The notes under the pieces are model-generated. The model was not told the DNA's origin and did no database searches. It saw only the letters and a list, made by a program, of their open reading frames with translations. Below, piece by piece: positions 43,542 through 55,800 of a stretch of 64,000 bases of DNA. The position numbers and the translations under genes were made by a program. The stretch is from JAZKBN01 sp040388605 (GTDB taxonomy: Bacteria > Bacteroidota > Bacteroidia > Cytophagales > Flexibacteraceae), in NCBI GenBank assembly GCA_040388605.1, contig JAZKBN010000047.1, positions 1-64,000 on the forward strand, read 5' to 3'. Positions within the stretch are counted from its first letter, which is position 1. Each line of letters begins with the position of its first letter.

Positions 43542-46520
43542 ATGAAAATTAGTTTCCGAGCGGCATATAAGGCCGTGCTGGTTCCTGCATTGGCAGGTTT
43601 GGTACTTGCCGGGGCTCCCGGTTGCAGCAATTCAGACAAGCATGCCGACAGTGCCAATAACAGCTGGACTGAAACCACTGTTACAGAAGGAGGATATACT
43701 TATACCACCGTTCCCGGCGACCCAATGAAAACCCGCATATATACCCTGGCCAACGGGCTGAAGGTATATTTGTCGGTTTATAAGGATGCGCCCCGCATAC
43801 AAACTTATATAGCAGTAAAGGCTGGCTCACGTAACGACCCCGCAACCGCCACCGGACTTGCACATTACCTTGAGCACATGATGTTTAAAGGAACCTCTAA
43901 AATAGGGGCCGATGCATGGGACAAAGAAAAACCATTGCTCGACAGCATAGAGGCGCTTTATGAAAAATACCGTGGCACCAAGGATGCTGCCGAACGCAAA
44001 GCCATTTATGCGCAGATAGATAAGGTGAGCGGAGAAGCCGCCAAATTTGCCGTTGCCAATGAGTATGATAAGCTGGCCAGCAATTTAGGCGCCGAAGGTA
44101 CCAATGCCTTTACCACCAGCGACCATACCGTTTACGTGAATGATATACCAAGCAATACCCTAAGCAAATGGGTTGAGGTGGAAAGCGAGCGTTTCGGAGA
44201 GCTTACTCCCCGTTTGTTCCATACCGAGCTGGAGGCGGTTTACGAAGAAAAAAACCGCTCCCTCGACAGTGATTTCTGGCAGGAATACGAGCTGGTTTTC
44301 CAGCGTTTAATGCCGGTGCACCCTTATGGCTCACAAACTACCATAGGTACAATAGAGCACCTTAAAAACCCTTCGATTACCGAGATTAAAAAGTACTTCA
44401 ATACTTTTTACGTGCCTAACAATATGGCTATCTGCCTGAGCGGAGATCTTGACCCTGATGCAACCATTAAGGTAATAGATCAGCATTTCGGCAAAATGAA
44501 ACGCAAGGAAATTCCTGCGCAGAACTTCCCGGTTGAGCAGCCGATTACCGCCCCTAAGGTTGATACATTAAAAGGCCCGCAGGAAGAAAACCTGATGCTT
44601 GGCTTCCGTACCGGCGGCAAATACTCTAACGATGATTTTATGCTTTTGCTCGCCGGAGATTTGCTGAGCAACGGCAAGGCCGGCATACTTGACCTGAACC
44701 TGAACCAAAAGCAAAAGCTGCGCGAAGGTTTCGTTTACCTTGACCGCATGAATGATTACGATGTGGTATTGCTGGGCGGCAAGCCCCGTACAGGCCAATC
44801 TATGGATGAGGTTAAAAACCTGCTTACTGCACAGCTCGACAGCCTGAAACAAGGTCATTTTGACGACAACCTGCTTACTTCGGTAATTAATAACCGTAAA
44901 ATATCTGCTATCAGGCAAACGGAAAGCAATGGCAGGGCCATGGTTTTTGTTGAGGCTTTCAGCAGCGGACAGTCATTGGCATCGGTATTAAGCCAGAACG
45001 ACAGGCTGAGTAAAATTACCAAGCAGGAAGTAATGGATTTTGCCAAGAAAACGTTCGGTAACAATTACGCCGTGGTTTATAAAAAATCAGGTAAAAACCC
45101 CAACCTTCAAAAAGTAGACAAGCCGGCTATTACCCCGGTAGCAGTAAACCGCGAAAAATCTTCGGTGTTCTTTAAAGCGATTACGGCAAAGCCAAGCCCT
45201 TCTATAGAGCCTGCTTTCCTTGATTTTACCAAAGATATTAAGGTTACCAAGCTGCCTTCAGGCGCTAAAGTAATTTATAAAAAGAACGAGGAAAACAAGC
45301 TTTTCAGCGCTTACTACCTCTTTGAAACCGGCAGCAATAACGATAAGGTTTTGCCCCTGGCTGCCAAATACCTTAAATTCCTGGGTACAAAAAAATATAC
45401 CCCCGAAGCGCTGCAGCAGGAATTTTACCAATTGGGCAGCACTTTTGAAGTTTATCCCGGCCGTGAGCGCACTTATGTAATTATAAGCGGCATCGATGAG
45501 AATTTCGATAAAACCATGGACCTTTTTGAAGGACTGCTCAAAGACCCGCAACCTAACCCCGATGCTCTTGCCAACCTCATTGCTGATGAGAAAAGCGACC
45601 GCACAGATGCCAAAAAGAATAAAGACCGTATTCGTGCGGCATTAACAGATTATGCCCTCTATGGCGCCAAAAATCCGACTACCAATGTGCTCAGCAATAG
45701 CGAACTGGACGGCCTGAAACCTGAAACCCTGATAAGCGATTTACAAAGCCTGTTGGCTTACCAGCACGATGTGCTTTATTATGGTCCGCGTTCAGAAGAA
45801 GCTTTAACAGCTACCATAAAAGAAAAGCATATTACCCCCGCAAGCTTAAAACCTGTAAGTATTGAAAGCCCCTTTAAAATGCAGGCTTTTGATAAAAACG
45901 AGGTTTTATTCACACATTTCGACATGGTGCAGGCCGAGATTGTGTTCCTTTCAAAATCAGTTGCCTGGAACCGCGAAATGCTGCCGGCAATTACCATGTT
46001 TAATGAATATTTCGGCGGCAATATGGGCAGTATTGTATTCCAGGAGCTGCGCGAAAGCAAGGCATTGGCATACAGCACTTACGCCACATACAGATCTGCC
46101 GACAAAAAGCAGAACAATTACATGCTGAGTTATATAGGTTCACAGTCTGATAAGTTTCACCAGGCAGTTGCCGGCATGCAGGGCCTTTTGAACGATGTTC
46201 CGCAGTCTGAAGCTGCATTCAGTGTAACCACCAAGGCGCTGAATGAACGCCTCCGCAGCGCCCGCACCACCAAAGGAGATATTTTACTGGCCTACGAAAA
46301 CGCCCAAAAGCTTGGCGTTGATGTAGATTTGGCCAAAGAAATTTTTGAACAAATTCAAAGCAAAACCTTGGCAGATGTTAAGTCTTTTGCAGACAAGTAC
46401 GTTAAAAACCAAAAAACAACCATGGTAGTGGTTGCCGATAAGGACCGCGTTAAAATGGCCGATTTGCAGAAATACGGGCAGGTTAAGGTGCTAAGTCTTT
46501 CAGATGTTTTCGGGTACTGA
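43542..46520 (+). CDS. M16 family zinc metallopeptidase lipoprotein
   Basis: This periplasmic or outer-membrane-anchored pitrilysin-type protein has 992 residues. A signal sequence ends in AGAPGC (C28), an atypical lipobox with Pro. The first M16 domain has the inverted zinc motif HYLEH (H108, E111, H112), with the third ligand in VYEEKNRSLD about 120 residues later. An extra charged helical insertion (EKYRGTKDAAERKAIYAQI) separates them. A second M16 domain without the zinc motif occupies about residues 565-990 (GNMGSIVFQELRESKALAYS). Such two-domain proteases degrade peptides in a clam-shell chamber; the substrate is unknown. A dispersed repeat follows it. Confidence 0.93.
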   Translation: MKISFRAAYKAVLVPALAGLVLAGAPGCSNSDKHADSANNSWTETTVTEGGYTYTTVPGDPMKTRIYTLANGLKVYLSVYKDAPRIQTYIAVKAGSRNDPATATGLAHYLEHMMFKGTSKIGADAWDKEKPLLDSIEALYEKYRGTKDAAERKAIYAQIDKVSGEAAKFAVANEYDKLASNLGAEGTNAFTTSDHTVYVNDIPSNTLSKWVEVESERFGELTPRLFHTELEAVYEEKNRSLDSDFWQEYELVFQRLMPVHPYGSQTTIGTIEHLKNPSITEIKKYFNTFYVPNNMAICLSGDLDPDATIKVIDQHFGKMKRKEIPAQNFPVEQPITAPKVDTLKGPQEENLMLGFRTGGKYSNDDFMLLLAGDLLSNGKAGILDLNLNQKQKLREGFVYLDRMNDYDVVLLGGKPRTGQSMDEVKNLLTAQLDSLKQGHFDDNLLTSVINNRKISAIRQTESNGRAMVFVEAFSSGQSLASVLSQNDRLSKITKQEVMDFAKKTFGNNYAVVYKKSGKNPNLQKVDKPAITPVAVNREKSSVFFKAITAKPSPSIEPAFLDFTKDIKVTKLPSGAKVIYKKNEENKLFSAYYLFETGSNNDKVLPLAAKYLKFLGTKKYTPEALQQEFYQLGSTFEVYPGRERTYVIISGIDENFDKTMDLFEGLLKDPQPNPDALANLIADEKSDRTDAKKNKDRIRAALTDYALYGAKNPTTNVLSNSELDGLKPETLISDLQSLLAYQHDVLYYGPRSEEALTATIKEKHITPASLKPVSIESPFKMQAFDKNEVLFTHFDMVQAEIVFLSKSVAWNREMLPAITMFNEYFGGNMGSIVFQELRESKALAYSTYATYRSADKKQNNYMLSYIGSQSDKFHQAVAGMQGLLNDVPQSEAAFSVTTKALNERLRSARTTKGDILLAYENAQKLGVDVDLAKEIFEQIQSKTLADVKSFADKYVKNQKTTMVVVADKDRVKMADLQKYGQVKVLSLSDVFGY

Positions 46521-46559
46521 AAGCATATTTAGGCTGAGTTTGGAATAAATAATGTCTTT

Positions 46560-46727
46560 AAGCCAGCCAGCGTATTTGGTTGCGAGCGCCTCAGCGCCGG
46601 CGCTCGCCCTTTGGGTTGAAATTACAAATCTTCGGCCTGCAGGCTATTGCTTTAGGGCTATGCCCGTAAGCTTCGCGCTCCCGCGCCTGCTTATACCTCG
46701 CATTTGAAATAATTTCAACCCCAAGGG
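46560..46727 (-). repeat. dispersed structured repeat, copy 3 (inverted)
   Basis: The outer stem (46607-46624 with 46710-46727) pairs 17 of 18 positions. Inside are GGGC-TAT-GCCC (46655-46665), GCGC-TCCC-GCGC (46675-46686) and a GCAGGC/GCCTGC stem (46639-46644, 46685-46690). The reverse complement matches copy 1 almost base for base through the hairpins. The tail (46560-46606) contains TCAGCGCCGGCGCTCGCCC, related to the tail of copies 1 and 2. Confidence 0.85.
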
Positions 46728-46781
46728 CAGTATATTGGGCAAGTCTGTGCTAATGAAGGCCATAGACCTGTAAGAATATGG

Positions 46782-46843
46782 GCGAACCTTGATCGGTTCG
46801 CGGGAACGGAGTGTATAAGAAATGCTTCATAACCCGAATTCAC
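46782..46843 (-). repeat. GCGAACC hairpin and GTGAATTCGGGTT motif beside repeat copy 3
   Basis: GCGAACC-TTGATC-GGTTCGC (46782-46801) and AACCCGAATTCAC (46831-46843) follow copy 3. In copy 2 the same three modules appear in the same relative order on the opposite strand (19378-19477, 19545-19626, 19682-19866), which indicates one composite element. Confidence 0.75.
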
Positions 46844-46872
46844 TTTATTTAATACAGTAATTAAAACAGGAT

Positions 46873-46906
46873 AAACCGGGTTTAATATTGCCCGGTTTGT
46901 CTTTTT
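46873..46906 (+). terminator. probable terminator, 8-bp stem
   Basis: AAACCGGG (46873-46880) pairs with CCCGGTTT (46891-46898), followed by TGTCTTTTT. It would stop transcripts from the M16 gene or the repeat region before the lipoprotein gene. Confidence 0.65.
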
Positions 46907-46945
46907 GTTAAGAGGTTTTAACTCAGTTTAATTTTAAGTTCTTAT

Positions 46946-47797
46946 ATGAATTCTCCTTTCGGATTTTCTTTACAAGGCTGTCTTTGGCTTTTAATATTGC
47001 TCGCAGGTTTTCTTTTTAATGCATGCAAAAAAGATGAAAGTACTAAATCGCCGACGAACCCTGCATGCCAAATGGTATCGCGCAGGGTGACCATTGCGGC
47101 AACAGGCGCGCTGTCTGAAGCCGATTCTTTTATTTATGATACCCAAGGGCGTATTGTTGAGTACAGGTCATCTGATTCATTATCGGAAAAAGTTAAAAGT
47201 ATCAGGTATACTTATGCTGCCACCGGCAACGATGTTTCGGCGGAAGTTTATTTTGGCGATACCTTAGCTGCCCAGCTTATTTGCTCGCGCAATGAAGAGC
47301 AGGTAGTTACAAGAATACAAGGCACAGTTAAGCTCCCCTATCTCTACCTTTGTGATATACACTATTCATATACAAGCACAGATATAAGGCAAATGCTGTC
47401 GAAAAAAGAGATTAAGTCTTACAAAGATTTGTCGGGTTCCGTTTACCTCATCGACAGTACTGTTACAGATTATGAATACAAAGATTGGAACCTGGTTTTG
47501 GTATCGAAAAGAAACAGCTTACAAAGAAGCACAACCAGGTATGCTATAAACCCGGGAACTGAGCCTGATTATGCCGGCGTTTATATTGATTCTTACCTCC
47601 CCGGCCTTGTTTTTGGAAAACCCGGTTGGAAGCTGCCTGCAGCTATATGCCCCGGCTTCCCCGTGCTTAATAATATATTGACTGAAAGGGCTTACAATAC
47701 TGCAGCAGGTACTCAATATGTTTTTAATACGCAAGGATATGTAGTAAAAATGACTGCAGGGCCCTATACAGACGCCTTTATTTACTCCTGTAAATAA
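46946..47797 (+). CDS. hypothetical lipoprotein with YD-repeat-like strands
   Basis: This 283-residue predicted lipoprotein has a signal peptide with the lipobox LFNAC (Cys27) and a charged KKDES that is typical of Bacteroidota surface lipoproteins. The mature region has repeated strand-turn units such as DSFIYDTQGRIVEYRSSDSL and SIRYTYAATGND, near YD/RHS-like or DUF4595-like folds. The C-terminus ends QYVFNTQGYVVKMTAGPYT. No enzymatic motif is present. Function unknown. It is a stand-alone gene preceded by a terminator hairpin. Confidence 0.8.
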   Translation: MNSPFGFSLQGCLWLLILLAGFLFNACKKDESTKSPTNPACQMVSRRVTIAATGALSEADSFIYDTQGRIVEYRSSDSLSEKVKSIRYTYAATGNDVSAEVYFGDTLAAQLICSRNEEQVVTRIQGTVKLPYLYLCDIHYSYTSTDIRQMLSKKEIKSYKDLSGSVYLIDSTVTDYEYKDWNLVLVSKRNSLQRSTTRYAINPGTEPDYAGVYIDSYLPGLVFGKPGWKLPAAICPGFPVLNNILTERAYNTAAGTQYVFNTQGYVVKMTAGPYTDAFIYSCK

Positions 47798-47809
47798 CTC
47801 TGAATGTGT

Positions 47810-47817
47810 TAATTTTG
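47810..47817 (+). promoter_or_regulatory. -7 box TAATTTTG for the flippase gene
   Basis: Consensus match 100 bases before the ATG at 47917. Confidence 0.55.
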
Positions 47818-47916
47818 CAGCCCTTTGCGGTTAATTGCCGGTAATGCCATTTGGTACACGGTACATAACTGCATACTTTGTCCGGTGTCGGTTAAAGGCA
47901 GGGGTAAGGCTACACA

Positions 47917-49260
47917 ATGATAAAACGTTTTTCAAAACAGCTTGCCGGTAAGCTGCCTTCCCGGAAGCTGCTTTTACGCACTGCAACGGCCTTTGGCCTG
48001 CGTATGGGCGGTATTTTTTTCAGCTACCTGTTTACAGTGCTTGTAACCAACAAGTGGGGAAAGGAAGGCGCCGGCACATTTGCCATATCTCTTTCATTAA
48101 CAGTTTGGTTCATAACTTTCGGTAAGCTGGGTTTCGATACCCTTTTCCTGCGCCTGAGCGCATATCATGAAAGCCGGGGCGAAATGGCTTTGGTAAAAGC
48201 CCTGCACCGTAAAGCGTTGCAAATGATTGTACCCTGGTGCGTTGTACTCACCGTAATTTATTATTTCGGGGTGGGGTATATATGTACCTACAAGTATCAT
48301 AAACCTGAGCTTACCGCTTATATGCAGGTTGCGGCATTGTATATTTTACCTAATGTGCTGCTGATAATTAATACCGAAGGTCTCCGCGGACTAAAAATGG
48401 TGAACCATTACATGGTTTTACAATTTATGGGTATATACCTGCTGAACTGTTTAATTATTGCTGCCCTGTACTATTCAAATGTAAGCGTGGAAACCATTAT
48501 TATTGCCCATGTAACAAGCCTTACAATGGCCTGGCTGGCAAGCATGTGGTTTTGGGAGAGAAAAATTAAAGGCTTAAATTCTGCCGGGGAAAAAGTGACC
48601 ACGGGCGGTATTTTTGCTGCCGGTCGTCCGCTGATGTGGAGCGGCATTATGATGGCATTAATTTCGGCGGTTGACGGCATTATTTTACCATTGTACTGCA
48701 CAACCGGTGAAGTGGGTCTGTATGCTAACTGTTTAAAAATAAGTAATTTTGTTTTGTTCCCATTGCTTGCGGTAGTCAGCGGCGCCGCGCCGGCTTTTTC
48801 AAGGTTGCAGGGCCCTGAAAACAGGGCGGCATTACAACATTTTGTATTGCAGACAGGTAAAGTTGTCGCATTAATTTCTGTACCGTTTTCATTGGCATTG
48901 TGCCTGTTTTCAGGAATTGTTTTAAAAACACTGTTCGGTCCTGAGTTTACGGAAGCTGCGCCTGTATTGGTTATTTTGTCGCTGACGGCCTTGGTAACCT
49001 GCCTGAGCGGGCCTTCTGACTCGATGCTGCAAATGACCGGGCATGAGCGAATTTTCAGGAACATCATATTCTCTGCGGGCATTTTAAGCGTGCTGCTCAT
49101 GTTTGTGCTTGTACCCAGGTTTGGAATAAGGGGTGCGGCATTTGCTAATTTAGCGGCTGTTTCCTGCTGGAACCTGCTTTCGGTTATTTTTATCAGGCGT
49201 AAGCTGGGTATTGATATGAATTTTTTGATGAGATTATTGCCGGCTATAAAAAATAAATAA
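47917..49260 (+). CDS. polysaccharide flippase (Wzx/MOP-type membrane protein)
   Basis: This 447-residue integral membrane protein has about twelve to fourteen helices and the hallmarks of polysaccharide flippases of the MATE/MOP superfamily. The first helix region is RMGGIFFSYLFTVLVTNKWG. The middle includes SAVDGIILPLYCTTGEVGLY, and the C-terminal half VPRFGIRGAAFANLAAVSCW. It would move lipid-linked oligosaccharides across the inner membrane for surface glycan. No adjacent glycosyltransferase; related genes in the window lie at 2245-6297 and 9385-11864. Confidence 0.85.
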   Translation: MIKRFSKQLAGKLPSRKLLLRTATAFGLRMGGIFFSYLFTVLVTNKWGKEGAGTFAISLSLTVWFITFGKLGFDTLFLRLSAYHESRGEMALVKALHRKALQMIVPWCVVLTVIYYFGVGYICTYKYHKPELTAYMQVAALYILPNVLLIINTEGLRGLKMVNHYMVLQFMGIYLLNCLIIAALYYSNVSVETIIIAHVTSLTMAWLASMWFWERKIKGLNSAGEKVTTGGIFAAGRPLMWSGIMMALISAVDGIILPLYCTTGEVGLYANCLKISNFVLFPLLAVVSGAAPAFSRLQGPENRAALQHFVLQTGKVVALISVPFSLALCLFSGIVLKTLFGPEFTEAAPVLVILSLTALVTCLSGPSDSMLQMTGHERIFRNIIFSAGILSVLLMFVLVPRFGIRGAAFANLAAVSCWNLLSVIFIRRKLGIDMNFLMRLLPAIKNK

Positions 49261-49877
49261 TGCCCCGGCATTTTGTAAATCGGTGAGCATCAAACGTAAT
49301 AATCATGCTGTTTAAGCCCGGTGTATATTTAAGCCCGGAATTGTTTATAAACCTTTAGTGATTATTTTTAATAAACCATTGAAATGCGGATATTTGTTAA
49401 TTCACCTCGATGCCTATACACTGAAACCGGCTAATTAAAATCGGTTTTAGGTTATAAAAAGCCAAATTTCTCCTCCTTAGCATTGTGTGTGCCACAGGCC
49501 ATACTCCACCACCAAATTAATCGATTCGCTACCAGCCTGCATTTTGTTCATGGCAGGAACCGGGAAAAGCCTCGCAAGCTTTATCCTCGGCCAATACTGA
49601 AAATCTTACTGACCGTACCCGCATCTCTTATTCGCGTACTGTTAACATTAAACATTTCCCGGTAAAAGACTCAAAGCAAAATCTGTATTGCCCTGCCTGT
49701 GCAATACAGGCCTGAACCGGCTACAAATAATATAAACCAATATGCAAACTACCGTTAAGCGGTTTGTTTATAATAGTTTATATACATAATTCCCAAGCTT
49801 ACCTATACGGCTGCGCGTTAGTGTTTGGCAGGCCGGCTTTAAACTCTACACTGAATTAGCAATAACCTCTGAAATAT
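49261..49877. other. 617-bp intergenic region upstream of the giant gene
   Basis: I find no convincing gene, promoter consensus or strong hairpin. Open frames here look random (for example 49483-49665). The stretch is AT-rich and presumably carries the promoter and leader of the giant gene. Confidence 0.4.
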
Positions 49878-52800
49878 ATGCCTTCATTTTACACTGCTGC
49901 ACAATCTTACCCCCACGAAAACAGATTATTAAACCGGGCAAACAGGAACTTTCTGATCCTGCTTTTTGCAATGGCATTTAGTTGGTTTTTGCCAACGGGC
50001 AATGCTTTTGCACAACCCACAACGCCTACAATTACAGTAGGCGGAACAAGCACCCCAACCACAACTACCTTGTGCGCCGGGGAAAACAGGGCGCTAACAG
50101 CTGTATCAACTGCACCAAATTCAGGCAAGGCGCTGTATTGTGCTTCCGAGGCATTAACTTCTTCTTCTGCTGCAGGTAATTACATTTTGCTGCCAAGTAT
50201 AGATTTTACAGGTATAACCAATTTTACCGTGGAGTTTTGGTTCAGGGCAGACAATACCCCATTGTATACCCGCATTTTTGTATTAGGCACGCTGGCAGAG
50301 CTAATGGTTCCAGGCCAAACTGGTGCTATGTACTCCCAGCTTACCTGGGCAGCAACATTAAATACAACTAGCATTAATTACGCCACAACATGGACTCACG
50401 TTGCAATTACGCATGATGGTACGTCAGTTTTATATTATCTCAACGGTGTTCTTGATAAAACTTACGCAAGCACAACTAAAGTATCTTCACTGGGATCTGC
50501 TGCCATACGCTTTGGCCGAAAGACTGCCGACGACGGCGGAGCAAAGTGTTTTAAAGGCTGGTACGATGAAATAAGAATTTGGAAAACCACGCGCACTGCT
50601 TCACAAATTTCAACCAACTATAAAAACAGCATTTCAACTTCAGACGTTGATTATGCCAACCTGATGGCCTATTATAGGCTTGATGAAACTTCAGGTACAA
50701 CTGTTGTAGACGCATCGCCAAACGCCAGAAACGCTACATTGGTTAATTTTACAGGTACACCTTGGGTGAATTCACCTTTAACGCCCTTTACTTCTAACAA
50801 TATAACTTATGCCTGGGCCGGTCCTTCCGGTACACTAAGCGCGGCAAGCGGAGCTGTTGTTACCGCCACCCCTACCGCAGTTGGCGCCAATGCCTATACT
50901 GCCACCCCTACGGATGCGCAGGGCACTGCCGGAACCGCAGCAACAAGCACACTTACGCTTAATTCTAATGTTGCACCAACAGTCTCCCCTTCAAGTTATT
51001 CGGGATGCGCAAACTATGCAACCCTTACAGCTTCAGGTTCAGGGCCATGGACATGGAATACAGGCGCTACAACACAAAGTATTAATGTTACCAATTCAGG
51101 ATCGTATTGGTTCTCTAACGGAACCTGTAATTCATCTGCTGCAACCGTAACGCTTACGCCTACTTCTGTCGCTGCGCCGGTTGTAACATCTTCTACCGGT
51201 ACGAGCGTTTGTTTGGGAAGCACGAGTACACTTACAGCCTCCAATTCAGATGCAGGCGCGGGAAACCAGCTGAATTTTAACTTGGCAACAGCAGGGCAGA
51301 ATTATGTTGATTTACCGGCAGCAACTATTAATACCTCGAGATTTACCACGGGCTTTACTTATGAGGCCTGGATAAAAGCAACAACCCTGGCCGACAATAC
51401 CGCCCTTTTCTCAATGGCAACCAATAACGGCAACTACTTCAGCATAGAGCTTACAAGTACCCTAAGAATCAGGGTAATTATGCAGAATATTACGGGTGCA
51501 AACAACCTCGCTCTGCCAACCACCCCACAGGTAACCGGCTTGGGTGCTAACAACCTTTTCCCAACCGGTACCTGGGTTCATGTTGCCATTACGCTCGACG
51601 GAACAAATACCAAGCTTTATATTAACGGCAATCTTGCCTATACACAGGCAAACACCAAGTTTCCGGGCAATATAGGTATTCTTACAACCAATGCGAGGCT
51701 CGGGGAATACTCATACAACACTGCTCAAAGCTCTTTTAACGGTGCAATGGATGAAATACGCCTGTGGACCGTTGCCCGCAGCGCATCTGAAATTGCCTCA
51801 ACCATCAATTATTCCCTACCGGCATCCACAACCGGCCTCTTGGCCTATTATAAATGTAACGACGGAACAGGAACCACGCTGACAGATGCCTCCGGTAACG
51901 GCATAAATGGTACCATGGTCAATTTCACAGGTACCGTTTGGGCTGCTTCTACAATGACCGGAACAACAGGCTCTTTTAACCCATATACATATTCCTGGGC
52001 CCCTTCAACCGGCCTGTCCTCAACTTCAGGGGCATCGGTTGGCGCATCGCCGGCTGTACCCACCACTTATACTGTTACAGCAACAAGTCTTGGCGGATGT
52101 ATTGCCAAAACGGAATACACCCTTGGAATTAATAACCTGCCCGCTATTACTTCGAGCCCTGCAAATGCAAGCGCCTGTGCCGGAGCCGGCAGCGTAAATT
52201 TCAGCATGGCGGCAAGCAATGCAAGCACTTACAAATGGCAGGTAAGTACCGACGGAGGCTTTGTTTACAATGATATTTCGGCCTCGGGTACATACAGCAA
52301 TGTAACCACCACAACGCTTACAGTAAGCAGTGCCACATTGGGCATGAATGGTTATAAATACCGGGGCGTGGCTTCAGGCACCTGTACGCCTGCGGTTACA
52401 TCAACGGCGGCACAATTGCTGGTCTCCTCTTCGGGCACACCTTCAATCAGCATATCTGCTAACACAGGAACAACCATTTGCAGCGGCACATCGGTAATTT
52501 TTACCGCGCTTGTAAACCAGGGAGGGGCATCGCCGGCCATTCAATGGAAGCTGAACGGGGGTAATATTGCCACCGGTGCCACTTATACCACTTCATCACT
52601 GAGCAACAGCGATGTGGTTACAGCTGTTCTTACATCTAACAGCCCTTGCGCAAGCCCGACGACCGCCACTTCTAATTCTTTAACCATGACGGTTGCAGGT
52701 CCGGGCGGCATTGCGGCATCGGTGGCCATTTCAAGCTCGCCTGCTGTGGTTTGCGCCAACTCGGTGGTAACTTTTACTGCAACGCCAACGGGTGGCGGTG

Positions 52801-55800
52801 TTTCGCCTGCTTATGTCTGGAAAAAGAACGGCACATCGGTAGGCACGGGCTCAACTTATTCAATATCGGGCCTGCTCGGCAGCGATGTGATTTCAGTGGA
52901 AATGACATCGTCTTTCAGCTGCGCAACACCGGCCCCGGCCACAGCTTCAACAAGCCTTACAATAAACGCCACACCAACGGTAAGCCCGGCGGGCATAACC
53001 ACAACCTGTAATACTTATGTAACCTTAACGGCTTCGGGCACAGGGCCATGGCTTTGGAACACAGGAGCAACAACGCAGAGCATTAATGCATTATCTGCGG
53101 GGAATTATTGGTTTACAGGGGCAGGCTGTCTTTCAACAACTGCAACGGTAGTGTTTACAGCCGGCACAACTGCCTCTGCCTCAGTTGCCTCTTCGGCGGG
53201 TTCTGCTGTTTGCCAGGGAAGTACTACAACGCTTACGGCATCCAACGCTGATGCGGGGGCAGGTTACCAATTGAATTTCAATACGGCAATTTCCGGGACC
53301 GGACAAAACGTTGTGGTATTGCCTGCTTCGGCCATTAACAGCAGCAAGTTCACTACAGGAATTACTTACGAGAGCTGGGTAAAGGCAAGTGCTATAAACG
53401 ATTATACAGGCCTGTTTTCAGTAGCTACTGATGAAGGCAATATGTTCAGCATCGATCTTAATACAGCAAATAACAACCGCATCAGGGTTTGGTATCAAAA
53501 CGCAGCAGGCTCAAGCAACCTGCTTTTACCTGCCACGCCGCAGGTTACAGGCCTCGCCGCAAACAATTTATTCCCTACCAATACCTGGGTGCACATTGCC
53601 GTTACCTGCGACGGTTCTAACAGCAAGCTCTATATTAACGGAAGCCTGGCCTATACCCAAGCCAATACAAAGCTTCCTTCAAATATCACAACCACTACTA
53701 AGGCAAGTATCGGGGCTTTAAATTATAATATAAGCCGTTACTCGTTTACAGGTGCAATGGATGAAATGCGAATCTGGACAGTGGCTCGCAGCGCCGCCGA
53801 AATTGCCGCTTATATTAATATTCCTGTACCGGCAGGCACAACCGGCCTGCTTGCATATTATAAATGTAATGACGGTTCAGGAACCACCCTTACCGATGCT
53901 TCCGGAAACGGCAACAACGGCACGCTCAGCAATTTTACAGGTACAGTTTGGCAAACCTCCACTTTAACGGGCACTACGGGAACAGGCTTTAATCCTTATA
54001 CCTATACCTGGGGCCCGTCAACCGGCTTAAGCAGCACAAGCGGCGCATCTGTTGTGGCAAACATGGCAGGCGATGTTACTTACTATGCAACTGCAACAAA
54101 CCTGCTTGGTTGTGCTTCTGTTACAGCAGTGCCGCTTACACAATCGCCCGCAACCTCAGTTACCACTCACCCGATTGCCGGCTCTGCCTGTGTTGCAGGC
54201 AGCACAAGCTTCAGCGTTACGGCTGCCAACGCCACATCATATAAATGGCAGGTAAGTACAGATGGGGGTGCCGTTTATACTGACCTGTCGGCATCTTCGG
54301 TTTACAGCAATGTGGCCACGAACACATTGAGTATCAGCAATGCGATTGAATCTATGAGCGGGTATAAATACCGAGCGGCGGTTACGGGTACATGTTCAAC
54401 CGTGTATTCAAACCCGGCGCAGCTTTCAATAACTGTATCAGGGGCACCTGCAATCACTATTTCATCTTCCATCGGAACCTCTGTATGCTCGGGCTCGTTT
54501 GTAAGCTTTACAGCCTCAACGAACCTTGGCGGCTCATCTCCTTCAATTGACTGGAAAGTAAACGGAAGCACAGTATATACAGGCGCAACTTATAATAATT
54601 TCAGCCTTACTAACGGCGATGTAGTAACGGCCGTACTTACTTCTAACAGCGCCTGCGCAAGCCCGACAACTGCCACGTCCAACGCTTTAACTTTTACGGT
54701 TTCAGGCGCAGTGGTGCCTTCTGTTTCCATTTCCGGTACGCCATCATCAGTGTGTACATCAACGGTAGTAACTTTTACTGCAACACCTACCAACGGCGGC
54801 ACTTTGCCGACTTACGTTTGGAAAAAGAACGGCACTTCGGTTGGTACCGGCGCAACATACAGCACAGCCTCATTGCTTAGCTCAGACGTTATAAGTGTTG
54901 AAATGACATCTTCTTTTGCATGTGCTTCGCCTGCTGTGGCAACGGCGAACACAAGCTTAACAGTTGCATCTAACCCATCGGTAAGCCCTGCCGGGACCAC
55001 GACTTCGTGTGCAAACTCTGTTGTACTTACTGCATCAGGCTCAGGCCCCTGGTTGTGGAATACAGGCGCTGTTACACAAAGCATCAACGCCTCATCATCA
55101 GGAAATTATTGGTTTACTTCAGGAGGTTGCGTTTCAAGCATTGCTACGGTTGTAATTACAACAACTTCGGTAGCAACGCCTGCAATTACGTCTTCGGCGG
55201 GTTCAGCTGTTTGTTTTGGGAGCGGAACAACTTTAACCGCTGCTGTACCGGCAGGAAGCCAGTTGAATTTCAATTCTTCTGCACAGGGAGCCGGGCAGAA
55301 TAAAGTAGTATTACCCACAACCCTCACAAACCGCAAATTCGACAGGGGCTTTACTTATGAAGCATGGGTAAAACCCACTACCGTGGTAGATAACTCACCG
55401 GTTTTCAGCATGGCCCTGGATGGCAATTTCCAGGTTGAAGTCCAGGTTGCCCTTAATAATCGTATCAGGGTGAGCATGACAGGGGCTACCAACAACCCGG
55501 TTACCATACCTACAACACCGGCCATTCCGGGCTTCGGGGCTAACAATGCAGTACCGGCAAATACCTGGATTCACGTTGCTGTTACAATGGACGGTGCAAA
55601 TACCAAAATTTATGTAAACGGTAGCCTGATAACATCGGCTGTGAACACTTTGGTACCATCTAACATGAACACAGGTTTTGTAACCACAACAGCGGCATTG
55701 GGTGCTGCATCATACACAACCACTATTAACGCCTTCAACGGTGCAATGGATGAGGTTCGCCTGTGGAACGGTGCACGCACGGCAACGGAGATTGCCAATA

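Noticed and set aside
49483..49665. 60-residue frame upstream of the giant gene
   Set aside because: No homology or leader features; overlaps AT-rich intergenic sequence.
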